A stretch of DNA of 64,000 nt. Source: Amaranthus tricolor. Lineage: Eukaryota; Streptophyta; Magnoliopsida; Caryophyllales; Amaranthaceae. Positions 50,011 to 61,931 of this stretch are shown here, one piece after another. The notes beneath the pieces were generated by a model that saw only the letters and a list, made by a program, of their open reading frames with translations, ran no database searches and had not been told where the DNA came from. The stretch lies in contig NC_080049.1 in NCBI RefSeq assembly GCF_026212465.1, positions 8,292,633 to 8,356,632 of the forward strand, in the 5' to 3' direction. Position 1 is the stretch's first letter; each line of letters opens with the position of its first letter. Made by a program: the position numbers and the translations under genes.

Positions 50011-50942
50011 AAATGCACCTAAATCACTTTATAATATTACCCATATTGTAGCTTAAGTCTTACTAATATTACCAAAAGTGTAATTTAGGTACTTAATGTC
50101 ATGAATCCCATAATTATTAATTGCACAATAATAATAATAATAATATATTACTTATTATACAAAAGAGCAAGTAATTTGCTTGTATGTGATATACATTAAT
50201 AATTCTTTTCATAAAAGTTTGACTCTCAAAAATATTACAAAAATTATAATGGCTATGTACTTTATCAAGATAACCATCACATATAAAAAAAAATGCACAA
50301 TAGTACATATTGAATATAAACAATATGCTTGTAGTTAACAATCTCTCACTTAAGTAATTAACTAGAGCTGGTCAAACAAGTCAACATGTTAGACTGTATG
50401 AAACTTATTTTGATATTTCGAACACATCACGGTATAAGGCGGCAAATTTTTTTTTCTTATATAGGACATGGTACTTACAATCCACTTGACTTCCTAGCCA
50501 CACTCTTATAATACGACCCATACTTACATCGAGATAGTTTAAGTAAATAACGGTAATTTGTAATATTGATAAATCACTTTTATGTGGATGAATATGATAG
50601 GTTGAAGCTTTTAGGATTTTAATTCATCTTTCTATTTTTTGTTTATTGCATTAATATTTATTTTGTCGTTATGATTTTTTACAAATTAAAATGATTGATT
50701 AGAAATTTCTATACTTACATCTAATTACAAGTAATAAAATGCTGCAAAGAAGAAATATAGTCATTTCTTGAAAGAAAAATAATGAATGCCTTGAAATGTT
50801 AAACCTAAGCATGCATAGTATTTTGTCAAGTATTGGAATACTAAAAGTTAACACTTTATATATAGTCTTTATATTCAGTTATGTTGTGTTTAGCTGTCTA
50901 TATTGACAGACTAGTTTTACTATCATTGTCTAAGACTGGTTA
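50011..50942. other. Intergenic AT-rich DNA
   Basis: No gene or clear repeat is seen. A short TAA/TAT microsatellite lies at about 50128-50150. Confidence 0.4.
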
Positions 50943-51275
50943 ATACTTCCTCCGTTCCATTTTTAGTTGCTACATTTGCATGGGCACGGGTATTAAGAAA
51001 AGTGATTGACTTACACTGTAGCTGATTGTTTATTTTATAGAGTATAGTATTTTATTATTGTTAATTGAAAAAGAAAAAGGAAAAATAGGTTGTTAGGTTA
51101 CTTTATAGAGTATAATATAGTTTTTATTATAGAGTATAGAGTATAGAGTAGGATAAAAATAAGAGTAGGTAGAACTTTAAATGATTGTTTTATTACTAAA
51201 AAAGGAAATGTAGCAAGTAATATGAAATTGCCAAAAATAAAAAATATAGCAAGTATTATGGAACGAAGGAAGTAT
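50943..51275. mobile_element. Stowaway-like MITE
   Basis: The termini ATACTTCCTCCGTTCCAT (left) and ATACTTCCTTCGTTCCAT (right, reverse complement) are inverted and 17 of 18 identical. TTGCTACATTT-type sequence continues the inverted repeat inward. The interior has repeated 'tagagtata'. This is the typical Tc1/mariner-derived MITE design. Confidence 0.75.
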
Positions 51276-51939
51276 AATGCAACATTGCCGATTATATTAA
51301 TATTTTATCTTATCATGTAATATTATATTGTATGCACTTTTTTACTTTACTCTATAGCTATATACACACATTTTATGTTAGATCTTAATACATTTTATAT
51401 CCATTAATTAATTAGTTTATACGGAATAAATTCACCAAATTAACTTAAAAGATTGAAAAACATCATAATCAAATAAATATACCGTAAAAATTATGTAATT
51501 TAGTTCTAATATGACAATATTGTAAATAAAACATTCTGATAATGATAAGCATTCTATTAAAATTATAAGAATTATTCACAAACAAATAGAATTGCATTAA
51601 TTCTACAAGTCAAAGATTATATAATATAAATTCATTTTTACTTGTAAAAGCGTCACCTTGTAGTGAACGCCACAGAAGTCCAAAAAATTAATCAAAACAT
51701 CAAGGGTTCGGTTCTAAACTCAGAAAATTCATTAAAAAAATATTTTTAACTTCACGATCATTAATTATTTACCACATTTTTATAAACTTGGAGATAAAAT
51801 ATAAAAATATATCTTTTTGAACCCATTATAAAATAAGAAAAGGGCCTTCTACCCGTCCGAAAACACCCATCATTCACATCTTATCTCTAAAAATTTACAA
51901 TTAACTAAGAAATTCTTTTTTCTTCATCCATAAACCTTC

Positions 51940-51989
51940 AATGGCAATCAAATTCCCATTTTCATCTTCATCTTCTTCCTCTCATCTCT
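51940..51989 (+). repeat. 50-bp direct repeat, left copy
   Basis: It starts AATGGCAATCAAATTCCC and is CT-rich after that. It matches 53123-53172 at 49 of 50 positions, and brackets the Copia LTR-gag fragment. Confidence 0.9.
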
Positions 51990-52431
51990 GTTAAACAAAG
52001 TCACCAATCACTTTCTTTTATCAATGCATAAATTAGTCAAAAATTTACAACTAAAGGAGGTAAAATTCTACTCCTATCACCCTTTCCTATTAAGCTAAGT
52101 GTAAAAGCTTTAATTATTTGTCAACCTTTATTGAATTTTAGAGCATTTCTTGTAGTATAAATAAGGTGCTCATCACTTACATTTTCATCATCCCACCTCG
52201 ACATCCTTGAGTGGTAAAGAAAAAGTGAAAGCAATATTTTAGAGTGAGTTATTGTAAGAATAAGAGTGAACTACTGCAATATAGTAGTAGTATATATATT
52301 GTAATCTTATATGTTTCTAATGCTATTATTATTACTTTAAGCATTAGTTGTTCAATACCACTCTAAATTTTATTGTCCACATTATTATTTTGCTATTCCT
52401 TCCACATAAATATTCCCCGAAATTCTCTACA
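51989..52431 (+). repeat. 5' LTR of the second Copia family
   Basis: 443 bp from TGTTAAACAAAG to CTCTACA, homologous to 40340-40779. It is followed by ATTGGTATCAGAGCC (52432-52446), a tRNA-Met primer-binding site. TATAAATA at about 52158 is the likely promoter. Confidence 0.9.
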
Positions 52432-52638
52432 ATTGGTATCAGAGCCAAACGGTCTATTGTGAGTCTCACTTTGGTAAATTATCAGTCAAGGACTGGTAAA
52501 AATTAGTCAAAATAATTCTGGCTACCCGAGTGATCAAGTGATCACATTAAAATTTCATTTGTGTACAATTTGGGATTGTGAAGTTTTTGGTGAGAGACCA
52601 AACTTACATATTACGTGAGAGGCGTAACTAAGTCACAA

Positions 52639-53120
52639 ATGGCGGATATTGCGAGTACATCTGGTAATATTGAGAAACTCAACAATAATAATTACACTAC
52701 GTGGAGCATACGTATGCAATTTTATTTGTTGGGTCAAGACCTTTGGGGTATAGTCGATGGTGGTGATACCACAGTACCAACCGATGTAGAAGAGTCAAAG
52801 AAGTGGAAGATTAAAGCCGGAAAGGCGATGTACGTGTTGACAACAACCGTTAAAGACGAGTTGTTGCACCACATCAAAGATGCGAAGACACCCAAGGAGG
52901 CGTGGGACATATTGTCAAGGTTGTTCTCCAAGAAGAACGATGCTCAACTCCAGATGCTAGTGAACGAGCGAATGTCGATCCAACAAAATAAATTGACGGT
53001 GAACCAATATTTCACTAAAGTCAAGAGTTTGTGTGAGCAAATCACAAAGTTGGATCCAGAGAAATCCGATCACGGAGACTAGGATGCGAAAGATCATTGT
53101 GCGCGGCTTGAAACCGAGTC
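52639..53120 (+). pseudogene. Copia gag fragment (second family), truncated
   Basis: ATG 52639 opens MADIASTSGNIEKLNNNNYT, then WSIRMQFYLLGQDLWGIV, KAGKAMYVLTTTVKDELL, PKEAWDILSRLF and LVNERMSIQQNKLTVNQYF, a UBN2/DUF4219-type Copia gag. The frame stops at 53082 after a one-base shift. In the next frame ITETRMRKIIVRGLKP, a known gag block, continues to about 53120. There the element sequence ends abruptly at the right-hand 50-bp repeat. No zinc knuckle or pol follows. It is dead. Confidence 0.9.
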
Positions 53121-53122
53121 TT

Positions 53123-53172
53123 AATGGCAATCAAATTCCCATTTTCATCTTCATCTTCTTCCTCTAATCTCT
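53123..53172 (+). repeat. 50-bp direct repeat, right copy
   Basis: Same sequence as 51940-51989 with one substitution (CTAATCTCT against CTCATCTCT). It starts directly after the truncated gag. Confidence 0.9.
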
Positions 53173-55474
53173 ACTTAATTGTAAAAAAATTAAATAAAAA
53201 ATTATCATTATGGCATATTTATCTTACAATTTTGATATTTTTTATTTGCATAACACTCTATTATCATCTATTAATATTATTATGCCTCTAATCCTACTTT
53301 ATTTTTTCTTTATTATTTCTTTGAATTTGATTATGTCGCAATTGAATTGCTTGCTACTCTTAAGATGTTAAATTAGAGGGTGATAATACTAATCATCATA
53401 CAGCTTATTAAAAAACCTGTAAAAAGTCAAATGTCAACTTTTAAAGAATTCTGCCACATGTAGAGAAATGAGTGTATTATAAAATCTGACATATCCATGC
53501 TTAAGTGAATATACTAATTTAACCCTACAATTTCCTGAATTTCAAAATCTACTTATTGATTATTTTAAGTAAAAATCATATTTAAAATATATCTTCATAT
53601 AATAATGACAGCAAATAGTATATTTAATAATTTAATTATAGCAACTTTAATTTCCTATATTAATTTTAGAATATTTAAGTATATTTTTAAAATACAATCC
53701 CCTCATACAGCAACAGCTAATAATAGTTTGTTTGTTATGGTAAAAAGCAATTTAAGTTTATTTTTTAATATATGACAATAATTGTAAAATATTACAGCAG
53801 TATTCAGCCCATAAATATTTAACAGCAATATCATCTATTGCTATTGCTAAAAATACGAATTCCGTTATTAAGCAAGAGTAGGAAAAACGTATGATTAATG
53901 CAAAATTAAAGATTCAAAAGAGAATAACAGCAAATTTAAAAATTTAATTATAGCAACTTTAATTCAAAACAGTATAAAGATTTAAAAAATTAAACATTTA
54001 TGGTAAAAAAGTATTTTAAGTATATTTTTCATATATAACAATTGTAATTTATATCAAAACAGTAATCAGCCTATATCAGTTATTAATATTACCCTATAAA
54101 TACCACTACTTATTGTTGTCTTATGGACACAGAGTATGCTAAAACTATTTCCATGATTTTGAATAACTACATGCCATATCTTTGTAAGACATTAAATATT
54201 AAAGCTATAAGATTTTATTTTGAAAAAGTGGCTTGAAATTAAGGATTTTTTGCAAATCATCTTTAGAGTCTCATTTGACTTTTCATGGATTTTAAGGAGA
54301 GTCAAAAGTGGGACCCTAAGGGTACAAAAGAGAGTGGTATTATAAGTTTTTAATGTAAGGGAGAAAAATTAGTATGGGTAATAGAGGGTATAATTGAAAA
54401 TAGGATAAAGCTACTAAGGGCACAAAAGTCAAAAACTCATACCAAAATTAAAAATGGGACAATTAAGGTGATTTGATCATAAAAGAAAATGGGACACATA
54501 AGCTGAATAGGAGAGAGTATAAGAATAATTAACTTATACAAATATATCTTAAAATATTGACCAATGTTAATAAATTCATCATAAAATATATTTTTTATTA
54601 TTCTCAGATATAAAATTGTCAAATTTGTCAATGTATTACTGTGTATATATAAACAAGGATATTGCAAAATAATATTCATGATATTTTCTTCTTTTTAATA
54701 ATACTTACAGTTTATTTTATAATAATATAAAAATAGTTAACTTATATAGATAAATAATTGATAGGTATAATCACCACTTATGTACTAAAACTTGCATTCA
54801 ATCTTTTATAATCAGTTATAAAACCAATGCTTATCTAAATTTATGGTTTTCCTTTCGGATCAAAACCTTAAATTTATACTTTTTAAAGCCATTTTAATTT
54901 CAAAAAAGTTATTTCCTATTAAAATTAACCATTTTATGTCCACATATTATATGAATGGTATTTTTTAGTAGCTTTTACAATATAATTGAATATTATGTGT
55001 TTTCTTGTATTTTATATTCTTAGTTTATACTATTTGACAAAACTATTTTAATGTCAAAATTATATAATGAAAAATACATCAAGTCTATCCTAATAAGCAA
55101 ACCAATATCACAAATACAAACATATAAATTACATAAATGGATATTAAAATATTTAGAAAATAAAGAGAGCTAGACTAAACTAATGTCTATTTGGCTTAAA
55201 ACTATTAAAAATACAAACCAATTTATAAATGCTAAAACTAAAAATTACAAATTTTTACCAAAATAAAACTTTTAACTAATTAATTGTTGTGTATTACCCC
55301 ATAAAATGAAGATCAATTCCTGCAATTAAAAAATAATAGTACAGTATTAGAATTATTTTTTAGTATAAATAAGTATATATTTTTTTAGGGTTAAATATGT
55401 GTGTTAGAAATAAGTATATATGTTTAAAAGTTGTGTATTAATTTTGTTTGAATCAATTAATCACACTAATTAGG
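53173..55474. other. Intergenic AT-rich DNA
   Basis: No supported gene. The stretch 54420-54520 ends with 'aatgggac...ggagagagtataag', like one end of a Stowaway MITE. The last ~70 bp before 55475 match the CACTA 5' flank at 39143-39190 in inverse orientation. The left terminus of the CACTA element that follows was not found here. Confidence 0.4.
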
Positions 55475-55690
55475 ATGACAAAAGATCGTTCTTGGATGTA
55501 AGGAAGCATTGAATCGTCGGAATTTATTGATGGCGTATTAGAATTTTGTAGTATTGCGGTTGAACATCAAGTTAGGACGGGGAAGGTTGGTTTTTATTGC
55601 CCATATGTCAGTTGTGGCAATGTATTAAAGGTAGATAGTGTTGATATCCTTAGGGAACACATACTTCGACGTGGGTTTGACATTTGAATT
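55475..55690 (+). pseudogene. CACTA TNP2 N-terminal domain, second copy
   Basis: ATG 55475 opens MTKDRSWM, then a stop (TAA) where the other copy has TAT, then GSIESSEFIDGVLEF, EHQVRTGKVGFYCPYVSCGN and LREHILRRGF. The DNA is very similar to 39142-38920 on the minus strand. The TNP2 core that should follow is absent, so this copy lost its transposase by internal deletion. It lies just upstream of the TnpA/Ulp1 gene. Confidence 0.85.
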
Positions 55691-58600
55691 AAGTGATTCA
55701 CAAGTTATGAATTTAAAGCTTTTTAAAGTTTTCTTGGCACTTGGTTTGTTTTGCATGAAACTTTGCACAGAACAGTATTTGTTATATATTATTGTGTTGA
55801 ACGTATTAGAATTGTAAATCATAGTCATATTCTTAATATTACTTAGCTTATGTTCTAATATATTTCTATTCATACTCTTTCAGGTACTGATATACAATGC
55901 ATCTATTCAGAGACGAAATTGTCCCCGAGATTGAGACCTCGGATAATAAGCATCGTAGTTACGACAGTGAAGAGGACCAAATTGTGAGATACGAGCGTAT
56001 GGCTGAAGACGCTCCACCAATTGACAATGATTTTGAGACTGAAGACGCCCCACCAATGGATGCTCCCACTACCAGTAAGAAAAGAAAAGGGCGACAATCT
56101 ACGAAAAACCTCAAAGTCACAGAACCCATGCATTTGGAATACAATGCATTGGGTCAACCCTGCGGAAAATGGCTTAGGCAATATGGAAAATAAGTGGGCC
56201 TATGTATCCGCAAGATTTCCATATTACACGCATGGAACGAGGTTCCAGAGGGTTTGAAGAACTCTCTATGAAATGATATCGTGGTAAGCAACTTTACTAT
56301 TTTTACTCATTTAGTTTCATTTTAAAATTAATTTAATTGACAGTAAAAAATATACCTTTTTTTGTAGAATCTTTTCCACATTGAGAGCGTTGAGGACAAG
56401 AAGAATATGTTTCTTTCAGCTGTTGCTGAAAGATTCAGAGATTTCAAATCCAAGCTAGTAACTGGTTGGATTACGAAGAGGTGTGCCCGTACGACTAAAA
56501 AGGTCAAAATGGGAAACGAAGGTGGAGAGCAAGCACCTTTGAAGATGCCCTACGAAATATGGAGTCACATATCGAAGAGGGATTGGGAGGCCTTTGTTGC
56601 CAAAAGAATAACTCCCGTAGAAGTTGTAAGTATTTCATATTATATTATAGTTTTTGATTTGAATTTACTTCTTTTGATTCAGTCATTAAACTAATACATG
56701 ACATTCGATTTCTATTGATTAATTAGGAAAAGCGTGGTAAAGCTTCTGATTCTGCAAGCAAAATGAAGTTTTACCATCGATTGGGCCAAAAAACGTACGA
56801 TGAGGTCCGAAAAGAGTGGGTGGATGCGGGTTTATACCCCAATCAAAGTTCATCCACACCCTCATCTACGACTACCTCCGCATTTGTGAATAATCCTACT
56901 GGAGATCGGGTGCGTGATTGGTATTGCGGGCTTCATTCCCGAGATGCAAGTGGTAAATTTACCATTAATGATCCGGGAACGAAGAAGGTTGCTGATGCTG
57001 TGGTGAGTTTTGAAATTATTAAGTATATTCTTGATTTATTTTATATTCTTTGGCTTTGATTTACTTATACTAATTGCTATATATGTCACTTTTTATTTGA
57101 ACAGATGGGCTGGAAGGAAAAAGAAGCTACGGGGGAGTTCACCCCAAGAGGCAATGTTGACGCATTGCATATAGTCTTAGGGAAAGACCACAGTGGGCGG
57201 GTAGTCGGAAAGGGAGGCGCCCGCGTGGGGTTACAAAAGGCATTCGGTAAAGAGTGTGTTGCTACTCAATCCCGAACGACGCTGCGGGATGAAGTAGCAA
57301 CCCTCCGAGCAGAGATTACGAAGGATGTTTTCGCCAAACTGGCCGTCGTGTTGCAGAAGATGGGAGCACCCATTGTTGACTTGGCAAACCTGATTGTCGA
57401 GGATCAGGAAAGTCAACATGGGGATCCTAATGCTTCGGTCGAGCCAACACCCGAGCCCATTACCCCCGTAGCACCCCTACCCATTACTTTCCCTGAAGGG
57501 GAAAACCCCACACCGGAGACCATAAACTCCGTTGCTCAAAATCCGGAGCCAACTCCGGAGCCAGTGCTACAGGTACATAGTTTTTAAATATATAAGCACT
57601 TTTTAAATATTTTATTATGATGCTTATTATACTAAACGACACAATTTTAAGAAGGCGACTCCTTGTTCTGTTTTGCTGCCTCAGTTAGGTGTTGCTAGTG
57701 ATGGCGACTTAACTGAGGTTGCATATGGTGTGGCCCAGCCAACCAAAGAGGGTCAAACAGTGCATTCGATGCCTGTTACAAGTGGCCACATCAGTGTGAC
57801 CGTGGAAACTATTGTAAAGGGGTTTGAAGATTTCTCACTCCCGGTTCCAATGCCAGAATGGAGCCTTGAGAAACTATCAGACGCCCTAGGTAGTTTCGTC
57901 ACATGGCCATATGCTTGGGTCTGATTCACTAACATGGTAAGAATCATTTGTACCTTATTTATTTTTATTTTTTTAATTACATGCTTACACTAATTTAATT
58001 GTATAAATTGAAATAGCAGAAAAGTCCAAAGGGATCTTGGAGAGAGATCGGTTCCTCAGCAAAGGTGTCGACTGGGTCAAAGTCGATGCCAAGCACTCCA
58101 ATTTTGACTGATGCGGAGCTAAACGATCTCTCTCAAGATTGCAAATGGCTGCATACTTGTGCATCTCGCCTGCGTGAGGAGGACCCAATTATTCTAAACC
58201 TGCAGAAGGACCAATTCTGCTTTTTAGAAAGAGCGTTTGTAATTATTGGTCCTAGTGACATTGGGCAATTTTTGAGAGGAGAGATGCTGAACGTAGCTCT
58301 TATCTTACAAGTTAGGCATTGTTGTTTAATTGTTTTAATAATCGAATTACTAACAAAATTTTCTTATTCGTGAGTTTAGTGCGGCTTACGAGGAGCTAAA
58401 TTCTTGCGAACCTCCAATAAAAATTAGATGGTTTTGTCCTGAGTCGATTTCGGGTACTAAATGTGTAAATGATCCAGATGAAGTCAAAGCATACATTGAG
58501 ACTGCTTTGACTAATTCCCTTGCATCTAAACACACGTTCATTCTGGCTCCATATATGGAAGAGTAAGTTTTATTTTTGAAATTGAATTTATCTTTTGATT

Positions 58601-58934
58601 TTTAAAGTCACATAATCTCTAATTTGTTGATTTAAATTTGCGTTTGTAGTTTGCATTGGATACTTTTGGCCATATGTCCTTTAATGAACATTGTGCACGT
58701 CTTCGACTCATTACAAAAACCTCAAAGCCCGCCTCGCAACACAAAATTCAAAGCGTTGTTGAATGCGTACGTAATATTAATTATTTTACCAATTTGATTT
58801 AATTAAGTGTTATATATATAAAAATAGTATTACTTTTCCCATGCGTTTCAGCACAATGAAAAAAGTGCGTGGACAAATGGGATCTACATCCAGAGCCACA
58901 TTTCCAAAATGGACAGCAATAAAGGTACACAAAT

Positions 58935-61130
58935 TCGATTTTATGCGTTTTTAAGCTTTTTTGCACTTTTGCGCATAAATTAGATCAAATTTGGTTTGTT
59001 TTGCACGAAACTTGGCACACAAAACTAATTGGTATATATTATTGTGTTGAAGTGGTTAGAATTGAAAATCATAGTCATATGCTAGACGTTACGTGTTAAG
59101 TTGCGATTTTATACGTTTTTAAGCGTTTTTGCCACTTTTGCGCATAAAGTAGCTTAAACTTGGTTTGTTTTGCACGAAACTTGGCACACAATACTATTTG
59201 GTATATATTATTGTGTTTAAGTGGTTAGAATTGAAAATCATAGTCATATGCTGGAAATTACGTGTTAAGTTGCGATTATAAGGGTTTTTAAGCGTTTTTG
59301 CCACTTTTGCGCATAAAGTAGCTCAAACTTGGTTTGTTTTGCACGAAACTTGGCACACAACACTCTTTGCTATGTATTATTGTGTTGAAGTGATTAGAAT
59401 TGAAAATCATAGTCATATGCTAGAAATTACGTGTTAAGTTGCGATTATAAGGGTTTTTAAGCGTTTTTGCCACTTTTGCGCATAAAGTAGCTCAAACTTG
59501 GTTTGTTTTGCACGAAACTTGGCACACAACACTATTTGGTATGTATTATTGTGTTGAAGTGGTTAGAATTAAAAATCATAGTCATATGCTAGAAATTACG
59601 TGTTAAGTTGCGATTTTATTCGTTTTTAAGCGTTTTTGGCACTTTTGCGCATAAAGTAGCTCAAACTTGGTTTGATTTTGATGCGAAACCGGGGTTGACT
59701 AAGGCCTTGGTTATGCAAGGATTAATGTTGTGCGGAAGCTTTGATTAATGACACAGACAAAAACTACAAATGATCATGAAAAGAACACGAAACAACCACA
59801 AACAGAACCAGGATTAATGTTCTGAAATACCTCTATATTACTTCAATTAAATCTGAAACATAAGTTGTTCAACGTTTATTACACAAGTGAGGCTCTCCTT
59901 ATATAGAGCTCTCAACTAACATAACGGCTATATTAGCACATGCCTAATTGAAACGCATGTGCTATTACATGGGCACTTAAAATAGAAACGTAAAACAAAA
60001 AAACACTTAGACAATTCTGATCTAGCAAACTGTCGAGCAGCCTTCCTTCAGCTCAGCTTCTAGGAGTCCACGGGGATTGTTAGAATGGTTTTAGGACCTT
60101 GATAGCTAGATCCAAGTACCAAGATTCCATTTCCACTTTAGCCTAGGTCCTGGATGCATAGGTTTGGTCTCCACGTGTCGTGCAAGGTGGTCTGGTCGCT
60201 AGTTTGTTGTTGTGTTGTTCTGAAGCCATGACCTGTTCTGTGAGGTCTGTATGCAGCCTTGTGTGGGCTCCTTTTGGTATCTTCATTTGATACAACCACA
60301 TTTGTATCAGATTTGCACGAAACTTGGCACACAACATTATTTGGTATATATTATTGTGTTGAAGTGGTTAGAATTGAAAATCATTGTCGTATGCTAGAAA
60401 TTACGTATTAAGTTGCGATTTTAAGGGTTTTTAAGCGTTTTTGGCACTTTTGCGCATAAAGTAGCTCAAACTTGGTTTGTTTTGCACGAAACTTGTTACA
60501 CAACACTATTTGGTATATATTATTGTGTTGAAGTGGTTAGAATTGAAAATCATAGTCATATGCTAGAAATTACGTGTTAAGTTGCGATTTTATGCGTTTT
60601 TAAGCGTTTTTGGCACTTTTGTGCATAAAGTAGCTCAAACTTGGTTTGTTTTGCACGAAACTTGGCACACAACACTATTTGGTATATATTATTGTGTTGA
60701 AGTGGTTAGAATTTAAAATCATTGTCATATGCTAGAAATTACGTGTTAAGTTGCGATTTTATGCGTTTTTAAGCGTTTTTGCCACTTTTGCGCATAAAGT
60801 AGTTCAAACTTGGTTTGTTTTGCACGAAACTTGGCACACAACACTATTTGGTATATATTATTGTGTTGAAGTGATTAGAATTGAAAATCATTGTCATATG
60901 CTAGAAATTACGTGTTAAGTTGCGATTTTAAGGGTTTTTAACCGTTTTTGGCACTTTTGCGCATAAAGTAGCTCAAACTTGGTTTGTTTTGCACGAAACT
61001 TGGCACACAACACTATTTGGTATATATTATTGTGTTGAAGTGGTTAGAATTGAAAATCATAGTCATATGCTAGAAATTACGTATTAAGTTGTGATTTTAT
61101 GCGTTTTTATGCTTTTTTGGCACTAACATC
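58935..61130 (+). repeat. 169-bp tandem repeat array, about ten units
   Basis: Successive 'TTGCGATTTTA' landmarks fall at 59103, 59272, 59441, 59610, then 60415, 60584, 60753, 60922 and 61091, a strict 169-bp period. The 805-bp step equals 169 plus a 636-bp insertion. Units contain GCGCATAAAGTAGCTCAAAC, TTGCACGAAACTTGGCACAC and AATCATAGTCATATGCTAG. The array fills most of the intron between the His/Asp and Gln/Cys exons of the protease. A diverged single unit is at about 55725-55850 in the 5' intron region. Confidence 0.95.
59679..60309 (+). mobile_element. Solo LTR (631 bp) inside the satellite
   Basis: It begins TGATGCGAAACC and ends TTTGTATCA, with flanking 5-bp duplication GATTT (59674-59678 and 60310-60314). 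631 plus 5 equals the 636-bp excess in repeat spacing. CTTATATAGAGC at about 59900 is a likely LTR TATA box, giving plus orientation. No primer site or coding sequence is present. Confidence 0.85.
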
Positions 61131-61436
61131 TATTTTCTCTTAGTGCTTTCGACAACCTTCTAATTCCGTTGATTGCGGCTACTACACTCTCAAATACATG
61201 GACGATATCTTAAAATCCATGAAGGAGGTTGGAGTCGAAAACATAGATGCCGTAAGTATTTGTTACGTTCTTAAATTATTATTATTTGTAAAATCTAATG
61301 TTTATTAATCTTTTAATTTTATATTATATTATAGATTTTATACGACATTCCGAGGGAAATACGCCCTCTGAGAAGTGGAGAGATGCACGAATTAAAAGAC
61401 AAGATTGCCGCGTATCTTGCTAATTTTTGTCCTTGA

Positions 61437-61667
61437 TAAATTGTAATTAGTATAGATTTTTTAGGACTTTAATGTATATTATATATATATATGTACGTAT
61501 ATAATATTATATTATACATACGATCGAGAGTTTATTATTACAAAGAGATTATTGGTGATTATTTGTGATTATCATTGGATTATTATTGGATTAATCATTG
61601 TTATTACATTGTACATTATTATTGGATTATTATTAGTATAAAACGAAAAAAGAAAAAAAAAATAACA
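61437..61667. other. 3' flank of the CACTA gene
   Basis: AT-rich with a short (TA)n run and repeats of 'ttattattggatta'. No gene. Confidence 0.4.
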
Positions 61668-61930
61668 ACTATTTGCTGCGGTCAGCCCCCAAAACTGCAG
61701 CAAATAAGTGGCATTATTTGCTGCGGTTTTAGGGGCTGACCGCAACAAATAATGCCACTTAATTGTTGCGGTTTTGGGGGTTGACCGCAACAAATAATGC
61801 CCTTTTTTGCTGCGGTTTAAAACCGCAGCATTTAAAATAGGCCATTTGCTGTTATCACTATTACTTGGGGCCAAAACTGCAGCAAATAATGGCCAAAAAA
61901 CCGCAGCAAATGAAGTTTTTTCCACTAGTG
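61668..61930 (+). mobile_element. Right terminus of a CACTA element with subterminal repeats
   Basis: The terminus is the reverse complement of CACTAGTGGAAAAAAC (61930 inward), a common plant CACTA end. Inside are at least eight TTTGCTGCGG/CCGCAGCAAA or close variants on both strands, partly paired as hairpins. It lies about 230 bp after the TnpA/Ulp1 stop codon, so it probably bounds that element. The left partner is not found. Confidence 0.75.
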
Positions 61931-61931
61931 A

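Larger units (their letters stand above)
55897..61436 (+). pseudogene. CACTA TnpA-like / C48 (Ulp1-like) protease gene, 11 exons, three premature stops
   Basis: Exons: 55897-56283, 56368-56625, 56727-57002, 57105-57572, 57652-57936, 58017-58310, 58375-58562, 58650-58766, 58852-58924, 61144-61251, 61335-61436. All join in frame to 852 codons. The first half is the plant En/Spm Transposase_24 type: GKWLRQYGK, ISILHAWNEVPEGLKNSL, EIWSHISKRDWEAF, KMKFYHRLGQKTYDEVRKEW, then GKDHSGRVVGKG. The second half is a C48 cysteine protease with His721 (LHW), Asp738 (FDSL), Gln786 and Cys793 (RQPSNSVDCGYY), so the catalytic set is complete. In-frame stops are at 56191-56193, 56269-56271 (family Trp codon) and 57922-57924. 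Known Ulp1 enzymes process SUMO; here the role is unknown. The intron 58925-61143 holds a satellite array. Splice sites are by eye, and that at 58375 is the least certain. Confidence 0.82.

Noticed and set aside
51650..51666. CACCTTGTAGTG as the right end of the 49650 CACTA element
   Set aside because: It shares CACTACAAG and a nearby GTGACGC, but lacks the subterminal repeats and its flank (AAC) does not match AAT. Kept only as a weak candidate.
55903..56181. 92-aa minus-strand frame opposite the first TnpA exon
   Set aside because: It is antisense to an exon with clear family motifs and splice continuity on the plus strand.
60138..60337. Two overlapping 64-aa minus-strand frames
   Set aside because: They lie within the solo LTR, overlap each other in different frames, and have no motif.
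58935..61130. Regular repeat array considered as CRISPR-like
   Set aside because: Units are contiguous 169-bp tandem copies with no unique spacers, in plant nuclear DNA inside a transposon intron.
49650..61930. Treating the CACTA ends at 49650 and 61930 as one 12-kb element
   Set aside because: Subterminal repeats differ completely and the 3-bp flanks (AAT, AAA) do not match.
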